Assembly (NCBI GenBank): GCA_044432925.1
Contig: JAWXUE010000030.1
Span: 1 to 15,423, forward strand
Direction of reading: 5' to 3'
Length of the DNA: 15,423 nucleotides
From: JAWXUE01 sp044432925
GTDB lineage: Bacteria; Bacillota_I; Bacilli_A; Acholeplasmatales; Anaeroplasmataceae
The position numbers and the translations under genes were made by a program. Under the pieces are notes generated by a model. The model did no database searches, was not told the DNA's origin, and saw only the letters and a list, made by a program, of their open reading frames with translations. Within the stretch, counting starts at the first letter, position 1; the number at the start of each line of letters is the position of its first letter. Shown piece after piece: positions 1 through 5,577 of the stretch.

Positions 1-26
1 AAGAAGAGCTCTGCTCTTCTTTTTTT
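1..26 (+). terminator. Intrinsic terminator of a gene upstream of the window
   Basis: A perfect 9-bp stem (AAGAAGAGC at 1-9 with GCTCTTCTT at 13-21) closes a TCT loop and runs into a tract of T ending at 26. The T tract lies on the plus strand, so it ends a plus-strand transcript whose gene is outside the window. The next gene starts only 16 bases later, so it either depends on readthrough or has a promoter hidden in the hairpin region. Confidence 0.85.
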
Positions 27-42
27 CATTAAGGAGGTTATT

Positions 43-602
43 ATGAAATATGTTAGAAAAGCTAATAAGTTTGATGTAATACTTAGTAAAAAAGAAAATA
101 TATTGATTGGTTTACCTTTTACATTAATGGGAACTTCTTTTTTAATTGCTATGATAAACAATTTAGAAGATTATTTGATTGAATTAATAATTATGATTGC
201 ATTTTGTTCTATCTTTATTATAATAGGTTTAGTTTTTTCATACTCTTTTATAAAATTATTAGTATTAGTTCTTTTCAAAGATATTCATAAATCTTACTAT
301 ATTGTTACTGAACATATACAAGCAGGCGCTATAAGTGGCACTCCTTCTAGAATAGAGAAACATTTAAAACAAGGAAATGAAATAGGATTACCTAATTGGG
401 ATAAATTATCAACTAAAGATATAAGTTTAATGGATTCAGGAGAATATTTATTAAACAATTTAATAGTATAGATCAATTTAAACATGATATTTTAGAGACT
501 TCTAAGACTAAAGAAAATAATATAGCTAGATATAATTACGAAAATAGTATGACTAAGAAAAAAGATGATGATCCATTTGCTGATTTCTATAAAAAAAAAT
601 AA
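43..602 (+). pseudogene. Two-helix membrane protein gene, apparently frame-disrupted
   Basis: I do not recognise the family. Translation starts at the ATG at 43 behind a strong AAGGAGGT (31-38). The reading frame encodes two adjacent hydrophobic segments (about residues 20-38 and 44-78) followed by a charged tail, which suggests a small integral membrane protein. That frame ends at TAG 469-471 after 142 residues. The -1 frame is open from 417 and runs without a stop to TAA 600-602. It encodes a lysine- and acid-rich tail ending in DDDPFADFYKKK, directly before the terminator. The simplest reading is one gene of about 186 codons broken by a one-base change between 417 and 469. An assembly error or recoding is also possible: ATTAAAC at 450-456 only weakly resembles a slippery site. 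The shared terminator and lack of another start signal favour a single gene. Confidence 0.6.
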
Positions 603-625
603 GGTCCTAGATAAACTAGGGCCTT
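601..625. terminator. Two-way terminator between convergent genes
   Basis: A 10-bp stem with one G-T pair (AAGGTCCTAG 601-610 with CTAGGGCCTT 616-625) encloses an ATAAA loop. It overlaps the stop codon of the extended plus-strand frame and lies 5 bases from the stop of the minus-strand nitroreductase gene. T-rich sequence follows on the plus side (ATATTTATTT). On the minus side the hairpin is followed by TTATTTTTTTT, so it can serve both directions. Confidence 0.85.
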
Positions 626-629
626 ATAT

Positions 630-1139
630 TTATTTATATTTACCAAAAGTAACTTTTGATTCATTATATCTATCAACAAATTTATTAGCATCTTCATTTA
701 ATGGATAACCAATAGATAAAACTGCATATGGTTTAATATGTGCTGGTAAATTTAATACTTCTGAAACTTTTGACATTCTATCTTCATGAGGAGCACAACC
801 TAACCATACAGAACCTAATCCTAAGTTAACAGCTTCTAATGAAATGTTTTGTGCTGCTGCACCTAAATCTTGTTGCCACATAGGTGGAGACTTCATAATT
901 TCTTCATTACCACAAATAATAATTGTAACATTACCATCAGAAACTAATTTCCCACCTTGTTTAAATACAGATAATTCTACTTGTGTTTCTTTATCTGTTA
1001 AAACAAAATATTGGTGTGCTTGTTGGTTCATAGCTGAAGGAGCTTGCATTCCCGCTTTTAATAATTGTATAATTTTTTCATGTTCTACTTCTTTATCTGA
1101 AAATTGTCTAACACTTCTTCTTGTATAAATACTGTTCAT
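630..1139 (-). CDS. Nitroreductase-family FMN flavoprotein
   Basis: The 169-residue product is a member of the nitroreductase family, cytoplasmic FMN enzymes that usually work as homodimers and use NAD(P)H to reduce nitroaromatics, quinones or similar acceptors. The N-terminal RRSVRQF (residues 8-14) is the usual FMN-phosphate contact. APSAMNQQ (33-40) follows, then the helix DLGAAAQNISLEAVNLGLG, then GSVWLG, and finally AVLSIGYP near residue 140. At 169 residues it is a short, minimal member of the family. It is the last gene of a three-gene operon and starts 5 bases after the VOC gene, with AGAGGT just upstream as ribosome binding site. The physiological substrate cannot be told from sequence; the neighbours suggest a small detoxification or metabolite-repair operon, but that is inference. 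Confidence 0.9.
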   Translation of the reverse strand: MNSIYTRRSVRQFSDKEVEHEKIIQLLKAGMQAPSAMNQQAHQYFVLTDKETQVELSVFKQGGKLVSDGNVTIIICGNEEIMKSPPMWQQDLGAAAQNISLEAVNLGLGSVWLGCAPHEDRMSKVSEVLNLPAHIKPYAVLSIGYPLNEDANKFVDRYNESKVTFGKYK

Positions 1140-1144
1140 TTTAA

Positions 1145-1501
1145 TTACCTCTTCTTTATATATTCTATTATTTCGTTATTAATACCTTTGAATAAGAAAT
1201 ACTCTACTCCATTATCCCATAACTCATCAATTGAGTTGATACCTGTAGTAAATTCTACCTTACCTTTTAATTCATTATAATCTTTTTGAATGTCATTACT
1301 TTTATATGCAATATGACCTACTACACTTTGAGTTAAATTTTTATCTTCAAATAACTCATAAGTAGTTGCTCCATTTGATATATAAACAAATCTTCTTCCT
1401 AATTGAAAATCACCAATTATTTTAAAACCGAAAATTTTATAATAATTAATTGTTTCTTCTAAATTAGGTACACTCATATTAATATGATCTAATTCTCTCA
1501 T
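1145..1501 (-). CDS. VOC-superfamily (glyoxalase/bleomycin-resistance fold) protein
   Basis: The 118 residues form one vicinal-oxygen-chelate unit: LDHINMSVPNLEETINYY at the start, a GRRFVYIS strand, TTYELFE in the middle and NEIIEYIKKR at the end. His6, Glu49, His63 and Glu113 fall where metal ligands of the fold are expected, so a divalent-metal enzyme or a small-molecule binding protein is plausible. It is probably a dimer, as one fold unit needs a partner to complete the site. The start codon overlaps the stop of the HAD gene by one base (TAATG), which implies coupled translation. The reaction cannot be assigned: glyoxalase, dioxygenase and drug-binding members all look like this at such length. 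Confidence 0.85.
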   Translation of the reverse strand: MRELDHINMSVPNLEETINYYKIFGFKIIGDFQLGRRFVYISNGATTYELFEDKNLTQSVVGHIAYKSNDIQKDYNELKGKVEFTTGINSIDELWDNGVEYFLFKGINNEIIEYIKKR

Positions 1502-2328
1502 TAATCCATTGTATTATATCCTAAGAAATGATCTAAGAATAAAATAGCTCCATCTTCATTATTTGTTGTTCTAGTTATATACTTAGCAGATTGGATAGCT
1601 TCTTCTCTGCCATTAACCATCGCCACCCCAACATAAGCAAATTCTAACATTTCTAAATCATTATCACCATCACCAAAAGCAATTAAGTTTTTTGATGTTA
1701 ATCCATAATAATCTAGTATTACTTGTAACCCTTCTCTTTTAGAAACAGCTTTATGATATAGTTCATATAAATGAGTACCATCTATTCTTCTAAATTCTCT
1801 TAATGCTAATTTATCTGAATAATGTTTATTTACATAATCCTCAAAGTTTTTATGTTTATTCTCATCTACTACTACAATTACTCCACTTGTTTCTACATCT
1901 ATAGTTTCTTCTAAAGGACCTTCTACTAATATAGTATTTTCATCAATATGAATAAAAGGAGCAAGTCTTTCATGCATACTTGTAAAATATACTTTATGAT
2001 CATAACCAAAATAAGCATCTAAAATACTATCTTTATTATTAGAGAAAATATCTTTTACTATTTCTTTATCCATTCCTAAATGAATTTTTTTGAAATTATC
2101 ATCATTAGGATTATGTATCATCCCACCATTTGTATTAATAATAGGAGTCTTTAAACCTAACTCTTTATAGTAATGTAACATCCCAGCATAAGGTCTACCT
2201 GTTGCTATACAAACCATGTGTCCATCATCAATTAATTTATTAATATATTTTTTTGAAGTATCAGTTATTGTTTTATCATCTGTTAATAGAGTCCCATCTA
2301 AATCAAATGCTATTAAATATTTTTCCAT
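1501..2328 (-). CDS. HAD-superfamily phosphatase, Cof/YidA type (IIB)
   Basis: The 275-residue protein carries all four haloacid dehalogenase motifs. DLDGTLL (Asp9 nucleophile and Asp11) is motif I; ATGRPYAG near residue 43 is motif II; the lysine of SKREG near residue 195 is motif III; and FGDGDNDLEML near 218-228 binds magnesium as motif IV. The large insert between motifs II and III is the C2B cap, as in Cof, YidA and similar sugar-phosphate or flavin-phosphate phosphatases. It starts at an ATG behind ACCTCCT (read as AGGAGGT on the minus strand, 2334-2340). It is the first gene of the operon with the VOC protein and nitroreductase, under the promoter at 2352-2380. The substrate is unknown. 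FMN and other small phosphates are common substrates in this subfamily, which would suit the flavoprotein neighbour, but this is speculative. Confidence 0.93.
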   Translation of the reverse strand: MEKYLIAFDLDGTLLTDDKTITDTSKKYINKLIDDGHMVCIATGRPYAGMLHYYKELGLKTPIINTNGGMIHNPNDDNFKKIHLGMDKEIVKDIFSNNKDSILDAYFGYDHKVYFTSMHERLAPFIHIDENTILVEGPLEETIDVETSGVIVVVDENKHKNFEDYVNKHYSDKLALREFRRIDGTHLYELYHKAVSKREGLQVILDYYGLTSKNLIAFGDGDNDLEMLEFAYVGVAMVNGREEAIQSAKYITRTTNNEDGAILFLDHFLGYNTMD

Positions 2329-2351
2329 ATTATACCTCCTAAACTAAATCA

Positions 2352-2380
2352 ATAATATACTTTTTGTTTATATTTGTCAA
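2352..2380 (-). promoter_or_regulatory. Sigma-A promoter of the HAD-VOC-nitroreductase operon
   Basis: Read on the minus strand, a perfect -35 TTGACA (2380-2375) is followed after exactly 17 bases by TATTAT (2357-2352). Transcription would begin near 2345, leaving about 17 bases before the ATG at 2328, just enough for the AGGAGGT. Confidence 0.88.
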
Positions 2381-2385
2381 CAAAT

Positions 2386-2406
2386 AAACGCTTATTTAAG
2401 GCGTTT
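2386..2406. other. Short hairpin upstream of the HAD promoter
   Basis: AAACGC (2386-2391) pairs with GCGTTT (2401-2406) around a 9-base AT-rich loop, with TTTTT on the plus side. It lies 5 bases upstream of the -35 box on the minus strand. No plus-strand gene ends here, so a role as second terminator for the ylb transcript, or as a protein binding site, is possible but unproven. Confidence 0.4.
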
Positions 2407-2431
2407 TTCACTTATTTATTTTTAATTATGA

Positions 2432-2460
2432 AATAAAAAAAGATATCAAACGATATCTTT
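2432..2460 (-). terminator. Terminator of the rsuA-ylbDEFG unit
   Basis: On the minus strand a perfect 9-bp stem (AAAGATATC 2460-2452 with GATATCTTT 2447-2439) with a four-base loop is followed by TTTTTTATTT. The stem begins inside the stop codon of ylbG, so the operon ends immediately after its last gene. Confidence 0.85.
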
Positions 2461-2677
2461 ATATTATAATTTCTTCTACTTCTAATAATGAATCTTCTAT
2501 TTGTAATTCATATTCAGTATTATTTAAAAATGCTAAAGCTCTATCTTTATTACTTTTATTTAAATATAAATAAACATATTTAAATCTTTTAGAATTGTAA
2601 TATACAGAAAATAATCTATCATCTATATCATTTAAAAAAGCTTCATTATTGTAATGTACTACGATTGCTGTTCTCAT
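2459..2677 (-). CDS. ylbG: YlbG-family (DUF2129) protein
   Basis: This 72-residue protein resembles Bacillus YlbG. After a short strand (TAIVVHYN) comes the core of the family, an SVYYNSKRFKYVYLYL stretch that corresponds to the YISKRLKYAVVY region of the Bacillus protein, followed by an amphipathic helix and a final strand. The function of the family is not established. Position strengthens the call, because ylbD, ylbE, ylbF and ylbG follow one another here as in Bacillus. The gene starts 5 bases after ylbF and has no obvious Shine-Dalgarno sequence, so it probably depends on translational coupling. The product is slightly shorter than the Bacillus one, lacking its charged C-terminal tail. 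Confidence 0.8.
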   Translation of the reverse strand: MRTAIVVHYNNEAFLNDIDDRLFSVYYNSKRFKYVYLYLNKSNKDRALAFLNNTEYELQIEDSLLEVEEIII

Positions 2678-2682
2678 ATTAT

Positions 2683-3027
2683 TTACTTGAATCTATCTGA
2701 AATACTTCTTGCTAACTTTGTAGCAACATCATTTAATTCAGATTGAATCTTCCTTTCTATTTCAAAATATTTTTTAACTATTTCTTTACTATATAATTCT
2801 TCTTTAACTTTTTGGAATTCTAATTGCATTGTTTTAAAACTATCGTTATAAGATTCATATTGTTTATTACTTTCGTATTTATCTCTTTTTTCTTTAAACT
2901 CTTTTATTAAATCACTAAATTCATTATTGATTTGTTCTTTAACTTTCAACAAGTCATTAAATAATTTAGTATTAGTTATTTCAAAAGCATACTCTTCTGC
3001 TTTTTTAAACACTTCAAATTTATCCAT
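2683..3027 (-). CDS. ylbF: YlbF/RicF-family helical protein, lacking the cysteine tail
   Basis: The 114 residues are nearly all charged helix, with the pattern of the YlbF/YmcA family: an N-terminal helix (FKKAEEYAFEITNT), a long heptad-like middle and a final helix ending DRFK. In Bacillus subtilis RicF (YlbF) joins RicA (YmcA) and RicT (YaaT) in the Y-complex, which binds iron-sulfur clusters and promotes RNase Y-dependent mRNA maturation, competence and sporulation. The Bacillus protein has a C-terminal cysteine cluster that helps hold the iron-sulfur clusters; this one stops before that region and has no cysteine at all. It may therefore keep only the scaffold role. It starts 10 bases after ylbE behind AGAGGG. 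Family assignment rests on helical pattern, length and gene order. Confidence 0.78.
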   Translation of the reverse strand: MDKFEVFKKAEEYAFEITNTKLFNDLLKVKEQINNEFSDLIKEFKEKRDKYESNKQYESYNDSFKTMQLEFQKVKEELYSKEIVKKYFEIERKIQSELNDVATKLARSISDRFK

Positions 3028-3037
3028 ATATTCCCTC

Positions 3038-3268
3038 TTATTTCAACATAGAAGCAATCCCTGATATAAAGCTTAACTGACTATTTAACTTCGTTAATCT
3101 ATCTTTAGTCGTAAGATTCATACTTTTTTGTGCTTCATTAATAAAATCCTTCATTTTCGTTGGATCATAATATAATATTTTATACCATTTAGGATGATAA
3201 CGCAAATAATTAAGGTAGATAGGATTACTATACATATAATTCATATAAGATGTATCACCTAGTACCAT
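3038..3268 (-). CDS. ylbE: YlbE-like protein
   Basis: The 76-residue product matches the small YlbE family known from spore-forming Bacilli. YLRYHPKWYKILYYDPTKM corresponds to the FIRENPIWYRKLSRNPSEI region of Bacillus YlbE, and the C-terminal half keeps the family pattern of an amphipathic helix ending in a hydrophobic patch (FISGIASMLK). Function is unknown. The start at 3268 has AGAGGTT upstream and overlaps the end of ylbD by 10 bases, so the two are probably co-translated. The order ylbD-ylbE-ylbF-ylbG is what makes this short family call secure. Confidence 0.82.
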   Translation of the reverse strand: MVLGDTSYMNYMYSNPIYLNYLRYHPKWYKILYYDPTKMKDFINEAQKSMNLTTKDRLTKLNSQLSFISGIASMLK

Positions 3269-3690
3269 TCATCAAACCTCTTATCAAACAATGGGTCTCC
3301 TGTTGCAGAATTTTTAGCAACAGCAGCTCCTGTACCTATTCCTAGACCACTTACTAACGCTAATAGTTTTTGTGCATTAGTAACTGTTTTACTCACAGTA
3401 TCAGGGTTAATTTTTTTAACATAAGCTAAAGCATTTTTCATCATATCTTCATAAGATGTACCACTTTTAACTTCTTCTTTAATATCTTCTTTTACTACTT
3501 CTTTAACTTCAGGAAGTGAAATAGTTTCTTTTATACTAGAATCTTTATAAATATCCCATCTTGAGTCTTCTTTATAAAAAGTCCATTCTTCATATATATC
3601 TTGCCATGAACGTTGTTTAGTTAAAATTACATTATTTAAACCAGGATGTATTTTAACGAATCTTTTGAATTCTTCTAAATTTTGTCCCAT
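3259..3690 (-). CDS. ylbD: YlbD-family spore coat protein
   Basis: The 143-residue protein begins with the YlbD signature: EEFKRFVKIHPGL, then RSWQDIYEEW, corresponding to EEFKQFVKKHPKL and RTWQDLYEDW in Bacillus YlbD, a putative coat protein. A variable acidic-basic region (residues 45-80) follows. The C-terminal half has a helix (SYEDMMKNALAYVKKIN), a glycine- and alanine-rich segment (SGLGIGTGAAVA) and an end in DPLFDKRFDEWY. The start has AGGTGAT at 3696-3702 (minus). It is the first gene of the ylb group, 43 bases downstream of rsuA with no terminator between, so it can be read from the rsuA promoter or from a nearer one at 3708-3737. Confidence 0.85.
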   Translation of the reverse strand: MGQNLEEFKRFVKIHPGLNNVILTKQRSWQDIYEEWTFYKEDSRWDIYKDSSIKETISLPEVKEVVKEDIKEEVKSGTSYEDMMKNALAYVKKINPDTVSKTVTNAQKLLALVSGLGIGTGAAVAKNSATGDPLFDKRFDEWY

Positions 3691-3707
3691 TACACATCAC
3701 CTATTAC

Positions 3708-3737
3708 ATTATATGTTTATAAGTAGAAATATGTTAA
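3708..3737 (-). promoter_or_regulatory. Possible internal promoter for ylbDEFG
   Basis: On the minus strand TTAACA (3737-3732) and TATAAT (3713-3708) lie 18 bases apart in the short gap between rsuA and ylbD. The same bases read CATATAAT, close to the sigma-E -10 consensus CATACAnT, but a sigma-E -35 box at the right distance is not apparent. Either a housekeeping or an early mother-cell promoter is possible. Confidence 0.45.
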
Positions 3738-4429
3738 ATAATTTCATCTAAATTTATTATTTTATATTCACCTAACTCTAAATCACCTAATTCATAGTTA
3801 CCTACACTTAATCTTTTTAAATAAGTCACTTCATTATCTATTTCATTAAACATTCTTTTTACTTGATGAAATTTACCTTCTTTAATACTTACTATACATT
3901 TTTTATTATCTATTTTATTTAATTCTGCTTTTTGAGTAGTATATAATTGATTTCTTCCATCTAATATTTCTAAGCCTGAACAAAACTTTTCTTCATTTAT
4001 AATTTCTTTTTCTAATTCTACATAATATTTTTTATAAACATCTTTATTTGGTGAAATAATTTGATGAACATAATTACCACTAGAAGTTAATATTACTAGT
4101 CCCTCTGTATCATAATCTAATCTACCACAAATCTTTAAATCTAATCTTACTAAATCATGAGGTAATAAATTAAGAATAGAAGGATATAATTCATCTATAT
4201 TAGAGCATATATAACCTTTAGGTTTATTTAAAGCAATTACGATATCTTCAATAAAAAATACTTCTTCATTATCAAAATATACTTTATCTATAACTACATC
4301 AATAGACTCTTTAGCATTAAGACATAATTTATTATTTATTTTAACTCTTTTTTCTTTTATATATTTTTTTATATCATTTCTACTACCATAATCTAAGTTA
4401 CTTAAAAATTTATCTATTCTCAAAATCAT
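3734..4429 (-). CDS. rsuA: 16S rRNA pseudouridine synthase, RsuA family
   Basis: This 231-residue enzyme would isomerise a uridine in 16S rRNA (U516 in Escherichia coli) during small-subunit assembly. An S4 RNA-binding domain occupies residues 2-48. The catalytic domain shows ALNKPKGYICSN, then GRLDYDTEGLVILT with Asp105 as the catalytic residue, then ISPNKDVYKKYYVEL, EGKFHQVKRMF and the closing LELGEYKIINL. The SPxxxxxKxYxV and HQVKRMF blocks favour RsuA over the RluB/RluE branches. Length fits the family. The ATG at 4429 has AAGGTG close upstream, and a strong sigma-A promoter lies 17 bases away. It is the first gene of the unit that continues into ylbDEFG. Confidence 0.9.
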   Translation of the reverse strand: MILRIDKFLSNLDYGSRNDIKKYIKEKRVKINNKLCLNAKESIDVVIDKVYFDNEEVFFIEDIVIALNKPKGYICSNIDELYPSILNLLPHDLVRLDLKICGRLDYDTEGLVILTSSGNYVHQIISPNKDVYKKYYVELEKEIINEEKFCSGLEILDGRNQLYTTQKAELNKIDNKKCIVSIKEGKFHQVKRMFNEIDNEVTYLKRLSVGNYELGDLELGEYKIINLDEII

Positions 4430-4446
4430 ACACCTTCTTTTTAAAA

Positions 4447-4475
4447 ATTATAGCACATTTCTAAACTATTGTCAT
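4447..4475 (-). promoter_or_regulatory. Sigma-A promoter of rsuA
   Basis: On the minus strand ATGACA (4475-4470) and a perfect TATAAT (4452-4447) are 17 bases apart. The inferred start near 4440 leaves a leader of about 10 bases. The -35 box shares bases 4473-4475 with the sigma-K-like -10 box used by the divergent gene. Confidence 0.85.
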
Positions 4476-4481
4476 ACACTA
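4455..4481 (+). promoter_or_regulatory. Sigma-K-like promoter of the 68-residue gene
   Basis: AC (4455-4456), 16 bases, then CATACACTA (4473-4481) matches the Bacillus sigma-K consensus AC-N16/17-CATAnnnTA at every fixed position. It lies inside the divergent rsuA promoter. Only 15 bases separate it from the ATG, so the leader would begin at the AGGTGAT. Confidence 0.55.
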
Positions 4482-4496
4482 TTAATAGGTGATAGA

Positions 4497-4703
4497 ATGT
4501 TTAAAAGAAATAATAATCAAAATTACGAATATAGAGACCCAAACTTCTATGAAAATAATCAAATGCAAAGACTATTGTATACATTAGAAGAAACAAGTAG
4601 GAAACAAAAAAATTTAAATAATAGATTAAGAAGAGTAGAAAATTTTCTAGGTTTAAGAATGGATGATAAATTTGATGATGATTTATTTTATGATGAAGGC
4701 TAA
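4497..4703 (+). CDS. Small coiled-coil protein, probably sporulation-expressed
   Basis: I do not recognise this 68-residue protein. It has an Asn- and Tyr-rich head (NNNQNYEYRDPNFYENN), a short amphipathic helix with coiled-coil character (about residues 23-52, including LYTLEETSRKQKNLNNRL and RRVENFLGLR) and a strongly acidic end (DDKFDDDLFYDEG). There is no signal peptide or membrane segment. The ATG at 4497 has AGGTGAT (4487-4493) three bases upstream. A full sigma-K-like promoter match precedes it and a YjcZ-like sporulation gene follows 54 bases later behind a similar promoter. Together these suggest a late mother-cell protein, perhaps part of the coat or of its assembly. That role is inferred from promoters and neighbours only. 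A 112-codon open frame on the opposite strand over this locus has no start signal and is not believed. Confidence 0.75.
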   Translation: MFKRNNNQNYEYRDPNFYENNQMQRLLYTLEETSRKQKNLNNRLRRVENFLGLRMDDKFDDDLFYDEG

Positions 4704-4710
4704 AACCCAA

Positions 4711-4738
4711 ACAATATAAACTATTGTAACATATATTA
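4711..4738 (+). promoter_or_regulatory. Sigma-K-like promoter of the YjcZ-like gene
   Basis: AC (4711-4712), 17 bases, then CATATATTA (4730-4738) again fits AC-N16/17-CATAnnnTA. The spacer contains AAACTATTGT (4718-4727), the same 10-mer found in the previous promoter at 4463-4472. Confidence 0.55.
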
Positions 4739-4757
4739 TATTGAAGGAGGTGATTAT

Positions 4758-4904
4758 ATGTATTACCAAGGAATGCCTGGTTATGGATACGGATATCAAC
4801 CATATCAAACATGTTGTAATGATACATCAAGCAAATCATACGGATATGCTTTAATCTTAGTATTATTTATCTTATTAGTAATTATCGGAGCTGCTAGATT
4901 CTAA
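4758..4904 (+). CDS. YjcZ-like tiny sporulation membrane protein (48 residues)
   Basis: This short gene begins at the ATG at 4758 behind an excellent AAGGAGGTGAT (4743-4753) and ends at TAA 4902-4904. The product has a Tyr/Gly/Gln/Pro-rich head with a CysCys pair (residues 1-26) and one transmembrane helix, GYALILVLFILLVIIGAARF (29-48), at the very C terminus. The pattern GYALIxVLFILLxIIGA is that of the YjcZ family of tiny transmembrane proteins of spore-forming Bacilli, made in sporulation. Its biochemical role is unknown. The head, with repeated Gly-Tyr, resembles small coat proteins. A sigma-K-like promoter precedes it and a terminator follows 7 bases after the stop, so it forms its own transcript or the end of one with the 68-residue gene. 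Confidence 0.82.
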   Translation: MYYQGMPGYGYGYQPYQTCCNDTSSKSYGYALILVLFILLVIIGAARF

Positions 4905-4911
4905 AGAAGTT

Positions 4912-4934
4912 AAGACCTTTAGAGTCTTTTTTTT
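4912..4934 (+). terminator. Terminator of the YjcZ-like gene
   Basis: AAGAC (4912-4916) pairs with GTCTT (4924-4928) and a run of T reaches 4934. The stem is short but directly follows the stop codon and precedes the def promoter. Confidence 0.7.
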
Positions 4935-4949
4935 ATAGTTGTTTTATAG

Positions 4950-4955
4950 TATAAT
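4950..4955 (+). promoter_or_regulatory. Probable -10 box of the def promoter
   Basis: TATAAT at 4950-4955 is perfect, but the -35 position falls in the terminator's T tract and matches poorly. The distance to the def ATG is 18 bases, like other promoters here. AGAGGTGAT (4962-4970) is the ribosome binding site. Confidence 0.55.
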
Positions 4956-4973
4956 TAATTTAGAGGTGATGAA

Positions 4974-5561
4974 ATGTTTAGAACAATTAAAGTTATTGAT
5001 GAATCTGTTGAATCATTACATGAAAAATCTATTGAAGTATCTACTCCTGTAAGCGAGGAAGATAAAAGATTATTATTAACATTATTTCAATATGTTGTTA
5101 AGTCACAAAATAAAGAAATTTCAGAACAATATAATATACGACCAGGTGTAGGAATAGCTGCACCACAAATAGGTGTAAATAAAAGAATGTTTGCTATTCA
5201 TGCGTTTGAAGATGATAAAGAACTTTCTTTAGCTATTATTAATCCAGTTATTTTAAGTACTAACAAAGAACAAGTATATCTTAATGGTGGTGAGGGTTGT
5301 TTATCTGTAAATAGAAAAACAGTAGGTATTACTCCTAGGTATAGTAAGATTACAATTCAAGGGTTAATATTTGATTTTGAAAAAGGTGTATTCACAAAAA
5401 AGAAAATGATGTTAAAAGATTATTTTGCAATAGTATTTCAACATGAGTTTGATCATTTAGATGGTATTTTATACACTGATAAATTAATGGATGAACAAGA
5501 AGCAATTAAGAAAAATATCCTGTCGTTATGGGAAATAATAGAAAATGAAGATGCTAATTAA
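4974..5561 (+). CDS. def: Peptide deformylase
   Basis: The enzyme removes the formyl group from the N-terminal methionine of nascent proteins at the ribosome. All three family motifs are intact: GVGIAAPQIG (58-67) containing the catalytic Gln65, GEGCLS with metal ligand Cys109, and HEFDH with ligands His157 and His161 and catalytic Glu158. At 195 residues, with an insert between the first two motifs, it fits the type 2 enzymes typical of Gram-positive bacteria. The start at 4974 is supported by AGAGGTGAT. It is a single-gene unit flanked by terminators. Escherichia coli pairs def with fmt, but no fmt is adjacent here. Confidence 0.95.
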   Translation: MFRTIKVIDESVESLHEKSIEVSTPVSEEDKRLLLTLFQYVVKSQNKEISEQYNIRPGVGIAAPQIGVNKRMFAIHAFEDDKELSLAIINPVILSTNKEQVYLNGGEGCLSVNRKTVGITPRYSKITIQGLIFDFEKGVFTKKKMMLKDYFAIVFQHEFDHLDGILYTDKLMDEQEAIKKNILSLWEIIENEDAN

Positions 5562-5577
5562 GCACCTTCATTTTTTT
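5547..5577. terminator. Terminator between def and the giant surface-protein gene
   Basis: GAAGATGCT (5547-5555) pairs with AGCACCTTC (5561-5569) with one A-C mismatch, followed by seven T. It overlaps the end of def and ends inside the stop region of the convergent minus-strand gene. The minus-strand side has a weaker T-rich stretch, so two-way use is possible. Confidence 0.8.

Noticed and set aside
450..456. Programmed -1 frameshifting at ATTAAAC
   Set aside because: It does not fit X XXY YYZ and I see no strong stimulatory hairpin directly after it; a mutation or an assembly error is simpler.
844..1128. A 94-codon plus-strand open frame opposite the nitroreductase gene
   Set aside because: It has no ribosome binding site or recognisable product and lies wholly antisense to a gene with clear family motifs.
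4501..4839. A 112-codon open frame on the minus strand over the two tiny sporulation genes
   Set aside because: It has no ribosome binding site, is composed mostly of Tyr/Phe/His/Asn as expected from antisense of acidic and Gly/Tyr-rich genes, and overlaps two plus-strand genes with strong starts.
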